Source: a bacterium (GTDB taxonomy: Bacteria; Planctomycetota; Planctomycetia; Pirellulales; Pirellulaceae). From it: a stretch of 61,053 nucleotides of DNA. The notes below the pieces were generated by a model. The model saw nothing but the letters and a program-made list of their open reading frames with translations, was not told where the DNA came from and searched no databases. A program made the translations under genes and the position numbers. The stretch is from the NCBI GenBank assembly GCA_030430075.1, contig JAUIGN010000056.1:1-61053 (forward strand), given 5' to 3'. Positions 30,363 to 40,018 of this stretch are shown one piece after another; positions within the stretch are counted from its first letter, which is position 1; each line of letters starts with the position of its first letter.

Positions 30363-30659
30363 AGCCCAACCCTTTCCGTCTCAGCGAAGATGGTCTGCGC
30401 TCCTGGAAACGCGCGAACCATGGAACCACTTTTCACTCCGCGGACGTGCCGCGTATTCCTGTTCGACGAACCTGGAACCGGAAGCAAGACCGCGGTTTCC
30501 ATTTTACACCGCGGAGACCAGGAGTCCGCCCCCAGGGCGTTGTGACAAGCGGCCACGCGGTCCGGCGGGCTCCGGGGCGCTGACTTTATTCGCTCGCGAA
30601 ACATCCGAGCATGTCCGCCTGACAACCCCGGTGGCCAGTTTGCATTGTGCCTCGAAACG
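30363..30659. other. Divergent intergenic region, nothing recognised
   Basis: About 300 bp between the divergent DUF1592 and propeller-like genes. Promoters for both must lie here, but none was clear. No repeat of families A to D was seen. Confidence 0.4.
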
Positions 30660-32231
30660 ATGACAATGAATCACATGATCGATCGTCGTTTCACATTTCG
30701 GCGCGAAATTCCTCGCCCTGCTCTCTTCACTGCAGGTATGACAAGAGGCGACGGTCGAGATAGCGATAGGCGCAGCACCTTCCCGCGGCCAGGTCCTGCC
30801 AATGCGATGGCGGTGCTCGGCTGGCTGGTGTTGACGGCGAGTGTCAGCGTGCTGGATACCGCGGTTGCCGCTGCGGATCGAGCTTTGCAAACATCGAATT
30901 CCGAGAATTCACAGGCGCAATCGAACCGTCGACCTGGCGCAGTTCCCGCGCGACCGCTCGCCGCTGGAAAACCGGTCTTTCCCGGCGACAAACTCGTGCA
31001 CAAGCTGGCCAATCCATGTTCAGAGTATTTCCTCGCCGGCTCAGGCCGGTATCTGTTGTTTCGCGACAGTGTGGCCGACCGGATCGACGCGTTTGACGTC
31101 TTGTCAGGTAAGATTGCACACCAGATTCGCAATGTGTCGGCCGACGCCCTGATTGCGGCAGGCGCCGAGAAGCTGCTCGTTGTGCTGCCCGGCCAGAAGC
31201 TGGTGCAACGCTACAGTCTTCACACGTTCGAACGAGAACAAGTGGCGCCTTTTCGAGGCGAAGGTGTTCCGCGGATCGCCTTGCTGGGAGCGGGTGGCGA
31301 CGGTCCGCTGTTGGTCGCGGGCGACGACGCACAATTGATCGATGTTGGTTCGCTGTCCGTCCTCAATTTCGACCGTGCACCGATTGGACGGCATGGCCGG
31401 TATGGCTTCGTGGGTCGAGTATCCTACGATGGCCAGACGTTTACGGGTATCCCGGCGAACATCGGACCTGTCTCGTACCAGGTAATGCGGGTCGTCGACG
31501 ACAGCCTTGTCCTGTCGACGTTTGGAGGCACAAGCCACGCGGTGCGGTGGGCGGAACCAACGGCTGACGGAAGTTTGTTTCTCGTGCCCGGAGGTCTCTA
31601 TTCCGCTCGCCTGGATCCGCTACCTGCTCGGAAGCTGAAGGATTGTCGCCTCTCTGCCACCCTGGATCCGCGTTACTTTACGGCAACGCGGCTGACAACC
31701 GATGCGGCCGATCGGGAAATGGTCGAGCTGCTGATTTGCACGGTTGCCGATCGCCGCGTCGTCCACACCGAGACGGGATTCGAAGAATTGGCACTTCAGG
31801 GCAACACACGCAGCCGGATGTCCATTGCGAATCACTTCTTGCACGACGGGCGGCCCCATCTGCACTACCTCCCGTGGGCGAACGTGATCGCCACAATTGG
31901 CTACGACGGCATGACGGTAACGCTGCGCCGCTTCAATCTCATCGAAAAGCTGCGGCAGAAGAACGCCGGCTATCTGTTCGTTGATTCCGTCCCTCCGTCA
32001 CGTATCAAAGCGGGCCATCGGCTGAATTATCGCGTTCGCGTGCGTGCTGCACGAGGCGGTGTTGCGTTCAAACTGGAAGCGGGACCGGAGGGCATGACGG
32101 TCTCGAAACGTGGGAGCGTCAAATGGAAACCGCCTCGCGACTTCTCGGCTGACACCGCCGTCGTCGCGGTGGGCATTCGCGACCGAAGCGGGAATGAGAT
32201 TCTGCACACGTTCGAAGTGACCGTCGAGTGA
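30660..32231 (+). CDS. Exported beta-propeller-like protein with Ig-like tail
   Basis: About 523 residues with no firm family match. Repeated short strands such as YFLAGSGRYLLFRDSV, IDAFDVLSGKIAHQIR and LLVAGDDAQLIDVGSLSVL resemble a WD40 or YVTN-type propeller. The last about 95 residues (VPPSRIKAGHRLNYRVRV, GPEGMTVSKRGSVKWKPP) resemble the putative Ig/cadherin-like domain that ends many exported planctomycete proteins. A hydrophobic stretch MAVLGWLVLTASVSVL begins at 30807 and would be a signal peptide if that ATG is the true start; 30660 and 30738 are other candidates and the ribosome sites do not decide. Divergent from the DUF1592 gene. Confidence 0.65.
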   Translation: MTMNHMIDRRFTFRREIPRPALFTAGMTRGDGRDSDRRSTFPRPGPANAMAVLGWLVLTASVSVLDTAVAAADRALQTSNSENSQAQSNRRPGAVPARPLAAGKPVFPGDKLVHKLANPCSEYFLAGSGRYLLFRDSVADRIDAFDVLSGKIAHQIRNVSADALIAAGAEKLLVVLPGQKLVQRYSLHTFEREQVAPFRGEGVPRIALLGAGGDGPLLVAGDDAQLIDVGSLSVLNFDRAPIGRHGRYGFVGRVSYDGQTFTGIPANIGPVSYQVMRVVDDSLVLSTFGGTSHAVRWAEPTADGSLFLVPGGLYSARLDPLPARKLKDCRLSATLDPRYFTATRLTTDAADREMVELLICTVADRRVVHTETGFEELALQGNTRSRMSIANHFLHDGRPHLHYLPWANVIATIGYDGMTVTLRRFNLIEKLRQKNAGYLFVDSVPPSRIKAGHRLNYRVRVRAARGGVAFKLEAGPEGMTVSKRGSVKWKPPRDFSADTAVVAVGIRDRSGNEILHTFEVTVE

Positions 32232-32391
32232 CGTGGCGGTCGCAATTGGATCCTCGCTGCGTTTCCGGAGGGTTGGGCACCGGGCTCCGTTACGCATCGC
32301 TCGACCCCGTCCGACGAACCAGGGGTTCGCATCAGCGGCGAGTTGACGCGCACATGATCTTCACAAACGTTCAGCCAGACGTTGCTCCAGC

Positions 32392-33081
32392 ATGCCACCA
32401 GAACTCGACACAGACACGAAGTCGACCGGTTACTTTGAAACCGAGTTTCGCATCCTCTTTGTGCTGCTCGCGATCGTCGCCGCAAGTTCATTGATGTTTG
32501 CTGCAGACCGCATGAACTGGCTGCTGGATGCCGTCTGGGTCGCGTTTGGATTGCCCTTGTTGTACTTCAGTCGACGCAGGTTTCCGCTGAGCCCGATGTT
32601 GTACCGGCTGATGGCATTTCATGCGCTCGTTCTGATGGCTGGCGGCTTTTGGACGTACGAAGAGATGCCGCTCGGCGTGTGGCTGCAAGATGTCCTCGGG
32701 ACGGAACGAAATCACTATGATCGCTTTGGTCATTTCCTCCAGGGCCTGGTGCCGGCGATTCTTTTCCGTGAAGTGTTTCTGCGTTGTTCACCCGTTCGCC
32801 GCGGCGGCTGGCTGATCTACTTTGTTCTCTCCAGCTGCCTGGCATTCAGTGCCCTGTTCGAGCTGATTGAGTGGTGGGCGACGCTCCTTAGTGGTGACGA
32901 TGCCGAGTCGTTTCTGGGTCACCAGGGCGACATCTGGGACGCTCAGTGGGACATGTTGTGGGCGGTCGTCGGTGCGACCGTTGCCGTCGTCTTCCTGTCG
33001 TATCCGCACGATCGCTCGCTGCGACACCTGCACACAAACGAGGAATCGGCGGCGGAAGGCGGTCCGTTATGCGAAGCATGA
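32392..33081 (+). CDS. DUF2238 (YjdF-type) inner membrane protein
   Basis: A 229-residue integral membrane protein with about six hydrophobic segments (FRILFVLLAIVAASSLMF, LLDAVWVAFGLPLLYF, LMAFHALVLMAGGFW, YFVLSSCLAFSALFELIEWW, MLWAVVGATVAVVFL). The conserved segment DRFGHFLQGLVPAILFREVF and the pair ELIEWW with GDIWDAQWDML match DUF2238/YjdF. Function is not known. Its stop codon lies inside a family C palindrome, so the last few residues (GGPLCEA) may be repeat-derived. Confidence 0.88.
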   Translation: MPPELDTDTKSTGYFETEFRILFVLLAIVAASSLMFAADRMNWLLDAVWVAFGLPLLYFSRRRFPLSPMLYRLMAFHALVLMAGGFWTYEEMPLGVWLQDVLGTERNHYDRFGHFLQGLVPAILFREVFLRCSPVRRGGWLIYFVLSSCLAFSALFELIEWWATLLSGDDAESFLGHQGDIWDAQWDMLWAVVGATVAVVFLSYPHDRSLRHLHTNEESAAEGGPLCEA

Positions 33082-33090
33082 CGTACGGAA
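33066..33090 (+). repeat. Palindromic repeat family C, copy 3, overlapping a stop codon
   Basis: Reads GTTATGC-GAA-GCATGAC and GTACGGAA. The TGA of the DUF2238 gene (33079-33081) is inside the right arm, so the element supplies the end of the coding sequence. Confidence 0.65.
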
Positions 33091-33132
33091 CTCATCGCTT
33101 CACGACTCGGTATCCGATCCCTGCCAGGCCGC

Positions 33133-35049
33133 CTACTTGCCCTGGGGGATCACCGGCAAGATGACGTGGGACGGGTGGTCGGCATCGTGGAAAATCGTTT
33201 GCTGCGCCGGTTGAAACTCCGTCGCCAGCCCGATATTGTCCTGGCCCGTGTTTGGATTCCGCAGGTAGTAGGGATAGTAGCTGCTGGAAATCTCGATCCG
33301 AATTCGATGCCCGCGTGCAAACAGGTTGCCGGTGGGGCGCCAGAAGTCAATCGTGTACTCGTAAGGACGGCCCGGCTCGATCGTGCTGAGGCGATCGGGA
33401 TTGAATGCGCCGCCGCGCGCCGGATCACGATGGCGGGCGCGGATCACGCCTTCGCCTAGAAACAGTGCTTGTCCATCGGGATGAACATCGGCCAGGCGGA
33501 CCATCCAGTCGGTATCTCGTGCGCTGGTCGCGGCGAACAGCCGAGCGGTGATGGGGCCGACGATTTCGACACCCTCTTCCAACGGAGGTGTCTCGTAAAC
33601 CACCACGTCCGGACGGGTCGACGACGGGCTGATATCACGAGGTCCGTCAATGTGTCCATTAGCAAAGGCGGCCGAAGGCGTCGGCTTGTTCGGATCGTAC
33701 GTGTAGCGGTCCGGAGCTTCGTTGGCAGGCGGTTGAACGCTGAGCGTTCCCGTTCCGTCGGGCGTGTGGGCTCGTCCGTTGCTGTGCAAGTAGTAGGAGA
33801 CAAATGTTGTGCCGGGGAGCGGCCAGTCGGCTGCCTGGCGCCACGTGTTGCGCCCCATCACGAACACATGAACGGGCGGATCGTCCAGCATGCCGTTGTC
33901 GATTCCCTTGAGATGAAAGTCGAACCAGCGGAGGACGTAGCCATCCCAATCGATGAGCGCCTGTTCCCCGAAATCGACGCCGGCAGCAACCCGGTGCCGG
34001 TTGATGATATGTTCCCAGGGACCGATGACCATTCGCGGTCGACGCGCGGCGGGCGAACCGCCATGTTGCTTCATGCCCAGATAGTTCATCGGCGTGCCGG
34101 GAAAGTTGGCATCGAACCAGCCGGAGATCGCCAGCGAGGGGACATTCACGCGCGCATAACTCTCGGGACTCTGGTATGCGATCGCCTTCCAGTAGTCTCC
34201 TTGCGCCGTATTCTGTTGAATCCACTTGCGCCACCAGGAAGTCGGGCGGTAGTTGCGTGTCTTGTCAAGATCGATGTAAGGGAGTCGGCCATAGGCGGCC
34301 TCGCGGTTGACGGCAAACCCGCCGTAGGCACCCGGTCCCGCCCGATGGGGCAGCCGAGCGGACATCGTTCCCGCCCAATCCATCATCCAGCAAACGAAAA
34401 TCCCGTTCTGGTAGGGACAATTGAGAAAGTGGTCGGGCGGCGCAACTTCCGGGACGATCGCTTTCAGGGACGGCGGCGCCTGCGACGCCGTCCACCATGT
34501 GGTCCAGCCCATGTAGGAGAGACCGTACGTCCCCACGTTCCCGCTGCACCAATCCTGGGCGGCGACCCACTCGACCAGATCGTAACCGTCGGTCTTGTGC
34601 TTGGGCGAGAACGGATCCCACTCGCCGCCCGACTCGAAGCGGCCTCGCGAATCCGAATTGACGACGACATAGCCCCGCTCGGCAAACTTTCTGGCCCGCG
34701 CTGCCTGGCCGTCCTTGTTGTACGGCGTCTGCTGGAGCACGGCCGGAAACCGCCCCTCCGCGTCGGGCCGGAAGACGTCGACCTTCAACTTCACACCGTC
34801 CCGCATCGGCGCGGCCAGGTTACGCTGCTCGACCACCTCGTAGTCGGCCGCCGAGTAGTCACCCGCCTGCGGTGGTTGGGCCTCCACGATCACCGGCGCC
34901 CCAGCCATTAGCAACAGCAGGCAGCAACTTGCCAGCCACGGCCAGCCAAGCATGTCGACCATGGTCAGCCGGTGACGGCATCCTGGCCTGCGGAATCGTT
35001 GGGATCGCTGCAGGAGTCTTACGGCGCGAATACCTATGGTACGAATCAT
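33133..35049 (-). CDS. Secreted CocE/NonD family hydrolase
   Basis: A 638-residue alpha/beta hydrolase of the Xaa-Pro dipeptidyl-peptidase S15/CocE class, acting on peptides or acyl esters. After a long basic N-region and hydrophobic core (ASCCLLLLMAGAPV) come MRDGVKLKVDVFRPD (about 82-96), DSRGRFESGG and the nucleophile GLSYMG with Ser178. The C-terminal about 230 residues are the jelly-roll domain of the family (PITARLFAATSARDTDWMVRL, GRPYEYTIDFWRPTGNLFA, RGHRIRIEISSSYYPYY). AAGGAG lies just before the ATG, though only about three bases away; an ATG at codon 30 is possible. Substrate not predictable. Confidence 0.88.
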   Translation of the reverse strand: MIRTIGIRAVRLLQRSQRFRRPGCRHRLTMVDMLGWPWLASCCLLLLMAGAPVIVEAQPPQAGDYSAADYEVVEQRNLAAPMRDGVKLKVDVFRPDAEGRFPAVLQQTPYNKDGQAARARKFAERGYVVVNSDSRGRFESGGEWDPFSPKHKTDGYDLVEWVAAQDWCSGNVGTYGLSYMGWTTWWTASQAPPSLKAIVPEVAPPDHFLNCPYQNGIFVCWMMDWAGTMSARLPHRAGPGAYGGFAVNREAAYGRLPYIDLDKTRNYRPTSWWRKWIQQNTAQGDYWKAIAYQSPESYARVNVPSLAISGWFDANFPGTPMNYLGMKQHGGSPAARRPRMVIGPWEHIINRHRVAAGVDFGEQALIDWDGYVLRWFDFHLKGIDNGMLDDPPVHVFVMGRNTWRQAADWPLPGTTFVSYYLHSNGRAHTPDGTGTLSVQPPANEAPDRYTYDPNKPTPSAAFANGHIDGPRDISPSSTRPDVVVYETPPLEEGVEIVGPITARLFAATSARDTDWMVRLADVHPDGQALFLGEGVIRARHRDPARGGAFNPDRLSTIEPGRPYEYTIDFWRPTGNLFARGHRIRIEISSSYYPYYLRNPNTGQDNIGLATEFQPAQQTIFHDADHPSHVILPVIPQGK

Positions 35050-35526
35050 CGTCTCCTTCCGTCGTCACCAACCGAGCGTCAACCCGGAATCGGCTCAAGG
35101 GTGCGTTCATTCCTGCTGAGTTACAAGTCCAACGCCTCACGGCAAATTGTAGTGAGCTCAATCGCTGCTGAACAACGATGAAATCTCGCTTTGTGGCGTC
35201 TCCTTCCGACACACAGCGTCCGCCGTCCGGCGGCGGACCTCTGCTCCAATGGCGGAAGGCTACAACCGGCGGACCTCGATCGGTGCGGCATCAAGCGGCT
35301 GCGAGGATCGTTGATCCAGACCAAACTTTTTTGCGACGGACGACCGGAAACGGCCATCACCGCCACACCGGGCCTCTCCGCCGCGACGCCTTCCGATCCG
35401 CTTCCATCCGCGATTCACCTGGCCGGAACGTCGAACTCCTGCTGAATCGGGTGGGTAAAGAGTCTACAATAATGAACCGTGTCCCCGCCTCCGGTTTCCC
35501 ACCTTTAGCCACCAGGTAGTTTGCCG
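35050..35526. other. Divergent intergenic gap, nothing recognised
   Basis: 477 bp between the CocE-type and PSD1 genes. No repeat, RNA or convincing small gene was found; short frames here have no protein-like character. Confidence 0.45.
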
Positions 35527-38121
35527 ATGCGGTACTTGTGTTTGCCCACCTTGCTTTCCGTGTTGTTGGCGCCGCTGGCGTCGGCGAGCGAAGTCACCTT
35601 CGAGCGTGATGTCTGGCCAATTCTGAAGACACACTGCGTTGGCTGCCATGGTGAGTCGAAGAAACTGGCGGGTGGATTGGATCTGCGATTACGGCGAATG
35701 ATCGCCACCGGCGGTGAATCGGGCGCGGCAATCGTACCAGGCAAAAGCGATGAGAGTTTGCTGATCAATTACGTGCGATCCGGAGAGATGCCGCCCCAGG
35801 CCGAGCGACAACTGGCAGCAGACGAGCAGGATGTCCTGGCACGCTGGGTCGACGCCGGCGCCCCCACGGTTCATCCGGAGCCCAAGGAAGATCCGCGGCC
35901 GGGCGCGATTCTGATCACCGAGTACGAACGGTCGCACTGGGCGTATCGACCGATTCACCAGCCGCAGATTCCAGCATCGCAACCCGAGGGCGACGGGCTC
36001 AACCCGGTGGACGCCTTGATCGCCCAGCGGCTGCACGAGAAGGGCCTCGAATTCGCGCCGGCGGCGGATCGCCGGACGTTGATTCGCCGAGCCTCTTTCG
36101 ACCTGCTGGGGCTGCCGCCGACGCCCGCGGAAGTGGACGCGTTTGTCAATGATCCATCGCCCCGGGCCTATGCCGATGTGATCGACCGGCTGCTGCAATC
36201 ACCCCACTATGGCGAACGTTGGGGGCGGCATTGGCTGGACGCCGCCGGGTATGCAGACTCGGAAGGCTACAACGACAAGGACCTCGTTCGCGACGATGCG
36301 TGGCGATATCGGGACTACGTCATTCGGTCGTTCAACGCCGACAAGCCCTGGGACCGATTTATCGTCGAGCAGTTGGCGGGGGACGAATTGGTTGGGGCGA
36401 CACACGCGACGGCCGAGCAGCTGGCCAATCACGACGCGGCCTCCCTGGAAGCCCTTACGGCGACCGGCTTCCTGCGGATGGCACCGGACGGCAGCGGTTC
36501 CAGTCCCGCCGACGCCCGGTTGGCCCGCAACCAGGCCGTGACGGAGACGATGAAGGTCGTCTCGACATCCCTGCTCGCCACCTCGCTGGCGTGCGCCGAG
36601 TGTCACCATCATCGTTTCGACCCGATTCCCCAGGAAGATTTCTACCGCATGCGGGCCATCTTCGCGCCGGTATTCAACCTGCAGGATTGGCGAATGCCGA
36701 AGTCGCGGCGAGCCGCCATCCTGTCCGCAGATGACCGCAAGCTGGCTGCTGAAGTCGAGGCTCAAGCAAAGACCCTCGATCAGCAGCATGACCGCCTCAA
36801 GCAGGAGACAATGGAGTTGATTCTCGGTCGCGTGCTGGAAAGCATTCCGGCCGAGCGCCGCGAGTTTGCCCGCCAGGCCTTCGCCACACCGAAGGACAAG
36901 CGCTCTGAGGCGCAGAGGCTGTTTTGTGACGAAGAGTTTCCCATGTTGGGACTGCTGCGAACGGGGACGCTTCACCTGTTCCTGGCCCGGTACCAGGACG
37001 GGGACGATCTGAAGAAGCAGTACGAAGACGTCTTGGCGGAGGCCAGCGAGTTGCGGTCCACCAAACCCGCACCGGACTACATCCGCGTGGCCACGGAGGT
37101 TCCCCAACAAGTTCCCACCACCCGGCTCTTCGCCCGCGGCGATCATTCGTCTCCGACAGGCGAGCCTTTGGATCCGGCCGGACTCACGGTCCTGGATCGC
37201 TTCCGCGAAGCCGATTTCCCCACCGACGATGCCACCTTGCCAACCACCGGCCGGCGCCTGGCCTTCGCCCGTTACCTGACCAGCGGCCGCCATCCGCTGG
37301 TCGCCCGAGTGCTGGTCAACCGTTTCTGGCAACACCACTTCGGCCGCGGCCTGGTGGAAACGGTCGGCGAGTTTGGTCGTCAGGGGAGCCAGCCATCGCA
37401 CCCGCAGTTGCTGGACTGGCTGGCGGCCGATTTCATGCAGGGCGGCTGGCAACTGAAACGCTGGCATCGGCTCGTCATGACGTCACGCACCTACCAGCAA
37501 TCCAGTCGCAGGCGACCGGCAGCGGAAGCGATCGATGCGGAGAATCGTCTCCTCTGGAGGATGCCGGTGCGACGGCTCGAAGCGGAAGCCGTTCGTGACG
37601 CCATCCTGGCGGTCTCCGGCGAACTCAATCGAGAACCCTTCGGCAAACCGATCGACGTCGAGGTGACCGAAGGTGGGATCGTCGACGTGGCGGGAGGCAC
37701 GGTGTCACCGGACCAGCGGGAGCTCAAGCGATCGATCTACATTCAGGTTCGCCGCAGCCAGCCGGTCGCGATGCTAGACGCCTTCGACGCCCCGCGGATG
37801 GAGCCGAACTGTTCCCGCCGGGTGGTATCGACCGTGGCGCCGCAATCGCTGGCGATGCTTAACGGGACCTTCGTCCTGCAGCAATCGAGGCCGCTGGCCG
37901 ACCGTTGTGCCGGGGATTCGGCTGCCGCGCGCGTTCGCCGACTCTGGCGGCTCGTGTATGGCCGAATGCCGACGGATGTCGAATTGGAATCGGCCGAGCA
38001 CTTCCTGCAAGATCAGACGAGCGACCTTGCCGGTCGCAATGTGGAAGATGCCGAGCGGGCCGCCCTGGCTTCGCTGGGCCAGGTGCTGCTCAGCTCGAAC
38101 GAATTCCTCTACGTGGATTGA
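35527..38121 (+). CDS. PSD1 cytochrome, DUF1549/DUF1553 protein (module 3)
   Basis: An 864-residue exported diheme protein. Signal peptide MRYLCLPTLLSVLLAPLASA, then CVGCHG (Cys37, Cys40, His41) in the cytochrome domain. DUF1549 begins near 158 (RRASFDLLGLPPTPAEVD, GRHWLDAAGYADSEG). The second heme motif CAECHHHRFDPIP begins at residue 356, and DUF1553 covers about 575-860 (HPLVARVLVNRFWQHHFGRG, TSRTYQQSSRR, APQSLAMLNGTFV). An in-frame TTG six bases upstream is a weaker start. The DUF1501 partner starts four bases after the stop. Confidence 0.92.
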   Translation: MRYLCLPTLLSVLLAPLASASEVTFERDVWPILKTHCVGCHGESKKLAGGLDLRLRRMIATGGESGAAIVPGKSDESLLINYVRSGEMPPQAERQLAADEQDVLARWVDAGAPTVHPEPKEDPRPGAILITEYERSHWAYRPIHQPQIPASQPEGDGLNPVDALIAQRLHEKGLEFAPAADRRTLIRRASFDLLGLPPTPAEVDAFVNDPSPRAYADVIDRLLQSPHYGERWGRHWLDAAGYADSEGYNDKDLVRDDAWRYRDYVIRSFNADKPWDRFIVEQLAGDELVGATHATAEQLANHDAASLEALTATGFLRMAPDGSGSSPADARLARNQAVTETMKVVSTSLLATSLACAECHHHRFDPIPQEDFYRMRAIFAPVFNLQDWRMPKSRRAAILSADDRKLAAEVEAQAKTLDQQHDRLKQETMELILGRVLESIPAERREFARQAFATPKDKRSEAQRLFCDEEFPMLGLLRTGTLHLFLARYQDGDDLKKQYEDVLAEASELRSTKPAPDYIRVATEVPQQVPTTRLFARGDHSSPTGEPLDPAGLTVLDRFREADFPTDDATLPTTGRRLAFARYLTSGRHPLVARVLVNRFWQHHFGRGLVETVGEFGRQGSQPSHPQLLDWLAADFMQGGWQLKRWHRLVMTSRTYQQSSRRRPAAEAIDAENRLLWRMPVRRLEAEAVRDAILAVSGELNREPFGKPIDVEVTEGGIVDVAGGTVSPDQRELKRSIYIQVRRSQPVAMLDAFDAPRMEPNCSRRVVSTVAPQSLAMLNGTFVLQQSRPLADRCAGDSAAARVRRLWRLVYGRMPTDVELESAEHFLQDQTSDLAGRNVEDAERAALASLGQVLLSSNEFLYVD

Positions 38122-38125
38122 TCGC

Positions 38126-39565
38126 ATGCAGAATCAGAATGTCTCAACACGCCGCCACTTGCTCGCACAGGGTGCGCTCGGCCTCTCCTCGATCGGCCTG
38201 TCGACGCTGCTCGGCGACCGGCTGGACGCGAACCCCAAGAAGCCGGCATTGGAACCGCCCCACTACGACCTGCTGCCGAAACAGCCGCCGCGCCAGCCGC
38301 AGGCCAACGCGGTGATTTCGGTCTTCACCGGCGGTGGACCAAGTCATCTGGACCTCTTCGATCGTAAAGCTGCGCTCGACAAGTACGCCGGTGAGAAGTT
38401 CCCAGGCAGCGACATCAAGTATGACAATGCCGGTCAAGCGACGTCGATCGTCATGCCCTGCCCCTGGCAGTTTACGAAGTGCGGCGAATCGGGGATGGAG
38501 ATCAACGCCGAGTTGCTGCCGCATTTCGCCGGCATCGTGGACGACGTCACCCTGATCCGCTCCATGCATCTCCCGAACATTCGCAACCATGTCGCCGGCA
38601 TGCGGGCCCTCACGACCGGCCGCGGCCGCGAAGGTTGGCCGTCGCTGGGAAGCTGGATTGTGTATGGCTTGGGCGCCGAGGCACAAAACCTGCCGGCCTT
38701 TGTGGCCTTGATTCTGAGGAAGAACCCGCCGGGCTCGCCGTTCTGGGACAGCCGCCAACTACCCTCGATTTACCAGGGGACGATCGTTCGGGAGAGCGAG
38801 CCGCGGATCGCCAACTTGAATCCTTCACGCTACCTGCGCGGCCGCCCACAGACGCGCCAGCTCGAGCTCTTGAATCAACTGAACACCACCCACCTGCAGC
38901 GCCACCCGGGCGAACACGACCTGGAAGCCCGCATCGCCAGCTACGAACTGGCAGCACGGATGCAAACTTCCGCCAACGAAGCGCTCGACCTGTCCCGAGA
39001 ATCTCAAAGCACGCGGGCCATGTACGGAGCCGATAACTCGACGACCAGGCAGATGGCCGAGGCCTGTCTCCTCGCACGGAGGTTGGTCGAGCGGGGTGTC
39101 CGCTTTGTGCAGATCTGGAACTACGGTTGGGACATGCATGAGAACATCTTCGCTTCGCTGACGAGCCGTTGTCAGGCGACGGATCGCCCCTGCGCCGCCT
39201 TGGTAACCGACCTCAAGCAGCGCGGCCTGCTCGATTCAACCATCGTCCAATGGGGCGGCGAAATGGGACGGCTGCCGGTGGTCCAAGACCGGGGCGCGGG
39301 CAAAAAGCCGGGCCGCGACCACAATACCGAAGGCTTTTCACTTTGGATGGCCGGGGGCGGACTCAAGGCGGGCCACGTCCACGGTGCCACCGACGAATTC
39401 GGCCATCGGGCCGTCCAGGACATTGTCACCCAACACGACTACCACGCCACCTTGTTGCACCAACTGGGTCTGGACGGCGACGCCCTCCAACACGAAGTCA
39501 ACGGCCAGCCGGTGGCACTCGTCGAACCGGGACAGGGCAAGGTCGTGGACGGCATCCTGGCGTAG
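38126..39565 (+). CDS. DUF1501 sulfatase-like protein (module 3)
   Basis: A 479-residue DUF1501 protein. The N-terminus STRRHLLAQGALGLSSIGL is a Tat-type signal. Family marks: SVFTGGGPSHLDLFDRKA, LIRSMHLPNIRNH, VQWGGEMGRLPVV, GRDHNTEGFSLWMAGGG and GATDEFGHRAVQ. It is closely coupled to the PSD1 gene before it and, after a repeat array, is followed by a DUF4838 gene and a sulfatase in the same direction. The start at 38126 lies directly at the family N-terminus; longer frames run inside the PSD1 gene and are ignored. Confidence 0.92.
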   Translation: MQNQNVSTRRHLLAQGALGLSSIGLSTLLGDRLDANPKKPALEPPHYDLLPKQPPRQPQANAVISVFTGGGPSHLDLFDRKAALDKYAGEKFPGSDIKYDNAGQATSIVMPCPWQFTKCGESGMEINAELLPHFAGIVDDVTLIRSMHLPNIRNHVAGMRALTTGRGREGWPSLGSWIVYGLGAEAQNLPAFVALILRKNPPGSPFWDSRQLPSIYQGTIVRESEPRIANLNPSRYLRGRPQTRQLELLNQLNTTHLQRHPGEHDLEARIASYELAARMQTSANEALDLSRESQSTRAMYGADNSTTRQMAEACLLARRLVERGVRFVQIWNYGWDMHENIFASLTSRCQATDRPCAALVTDLKQRGLLDSTIVQWGGEMGRLPVVQDRGAGKKPGRDHNTEGFSLWMAGGGLKAGHVHGATDEFGHRAVQDIVTQHDYHATLLHQLGLDGDALQHEVNGQPVALVEPGQGKVVDGILA

Positions 39566-39661
39566 TACATCTTCCGGGTAACCCATTTAGCCTGGCGACA
39601 AACAGGGGTGAGCCCCGCGGCGCAACCGACACAACGACGCGACACGGGTCTCAGCCGACGT

Positions 39662-39930
39662 TGCTGGGCGCGGGAGCCTGGCCGGGATCTGCTCGGCGCA
39701 GGGCCTGGCCAACTTTGCTCGGCGCAGGTCGCCGCCGGAATGTGCTCGGCGCAGGGCCTGGCCAACTTTGCTCGGCGCGGGTCGCTGCCGGGATGTGCTC
39801 GGCGCAGGGCCTGGCCAACTTAGCTCAGCGCAGGTCTCTGCCGGAAAGTGCTCGGCGCTGGGCCTGGCCAACTTTGCTCGGCGCGGGTCTCCGACCCCGC
39901 CGAAACCGACGACCGAAGGTCTCCAACCCC
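39662..39930 (-). repeat. Composite repeat family A, locus 3 (reverse)
   Basis: Reverse-strand anchor GGAGACCTTCGGTCGTCGG lies at the right end (about 39905-39925), followed by a GGTTTCGGCGGGGTC spacer. Nine core copies (TGCTCGGCGCAG on the forward strand) start at 39662, 39690, 39716, 39743, 39769, 39796, 39822, 39849 and 39875, so spacing alternates 26 and 27 bp after the first. Two linkers alternate, AAGTTGGCCAGGCC and CATCCCGGCAGCGA, making a dimeric unit of about 53 bp. Frames across it are repetitive and judged spurious. It fills most of the gap 39566-40018. Confidence 0.8.
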
Positions 39931-40018
39931 CAATCGCATCCAGCGAGCGCAACCAATGACACGTGACAGGTTCCCAAGCGCGCGTCAGCCGATGCTGACC
40001 CGCTCGAAGGCGAAACCC

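Noticed and set aside
39608..39960. Open frames of 60-100 codons rich in Cys, Ala, Arg and Gly across the repeat array
   Set aside because: They translate a 26-27 bp DNA repeat in several frames, lack ribosome sites and change frame with array length; no protein family fits.
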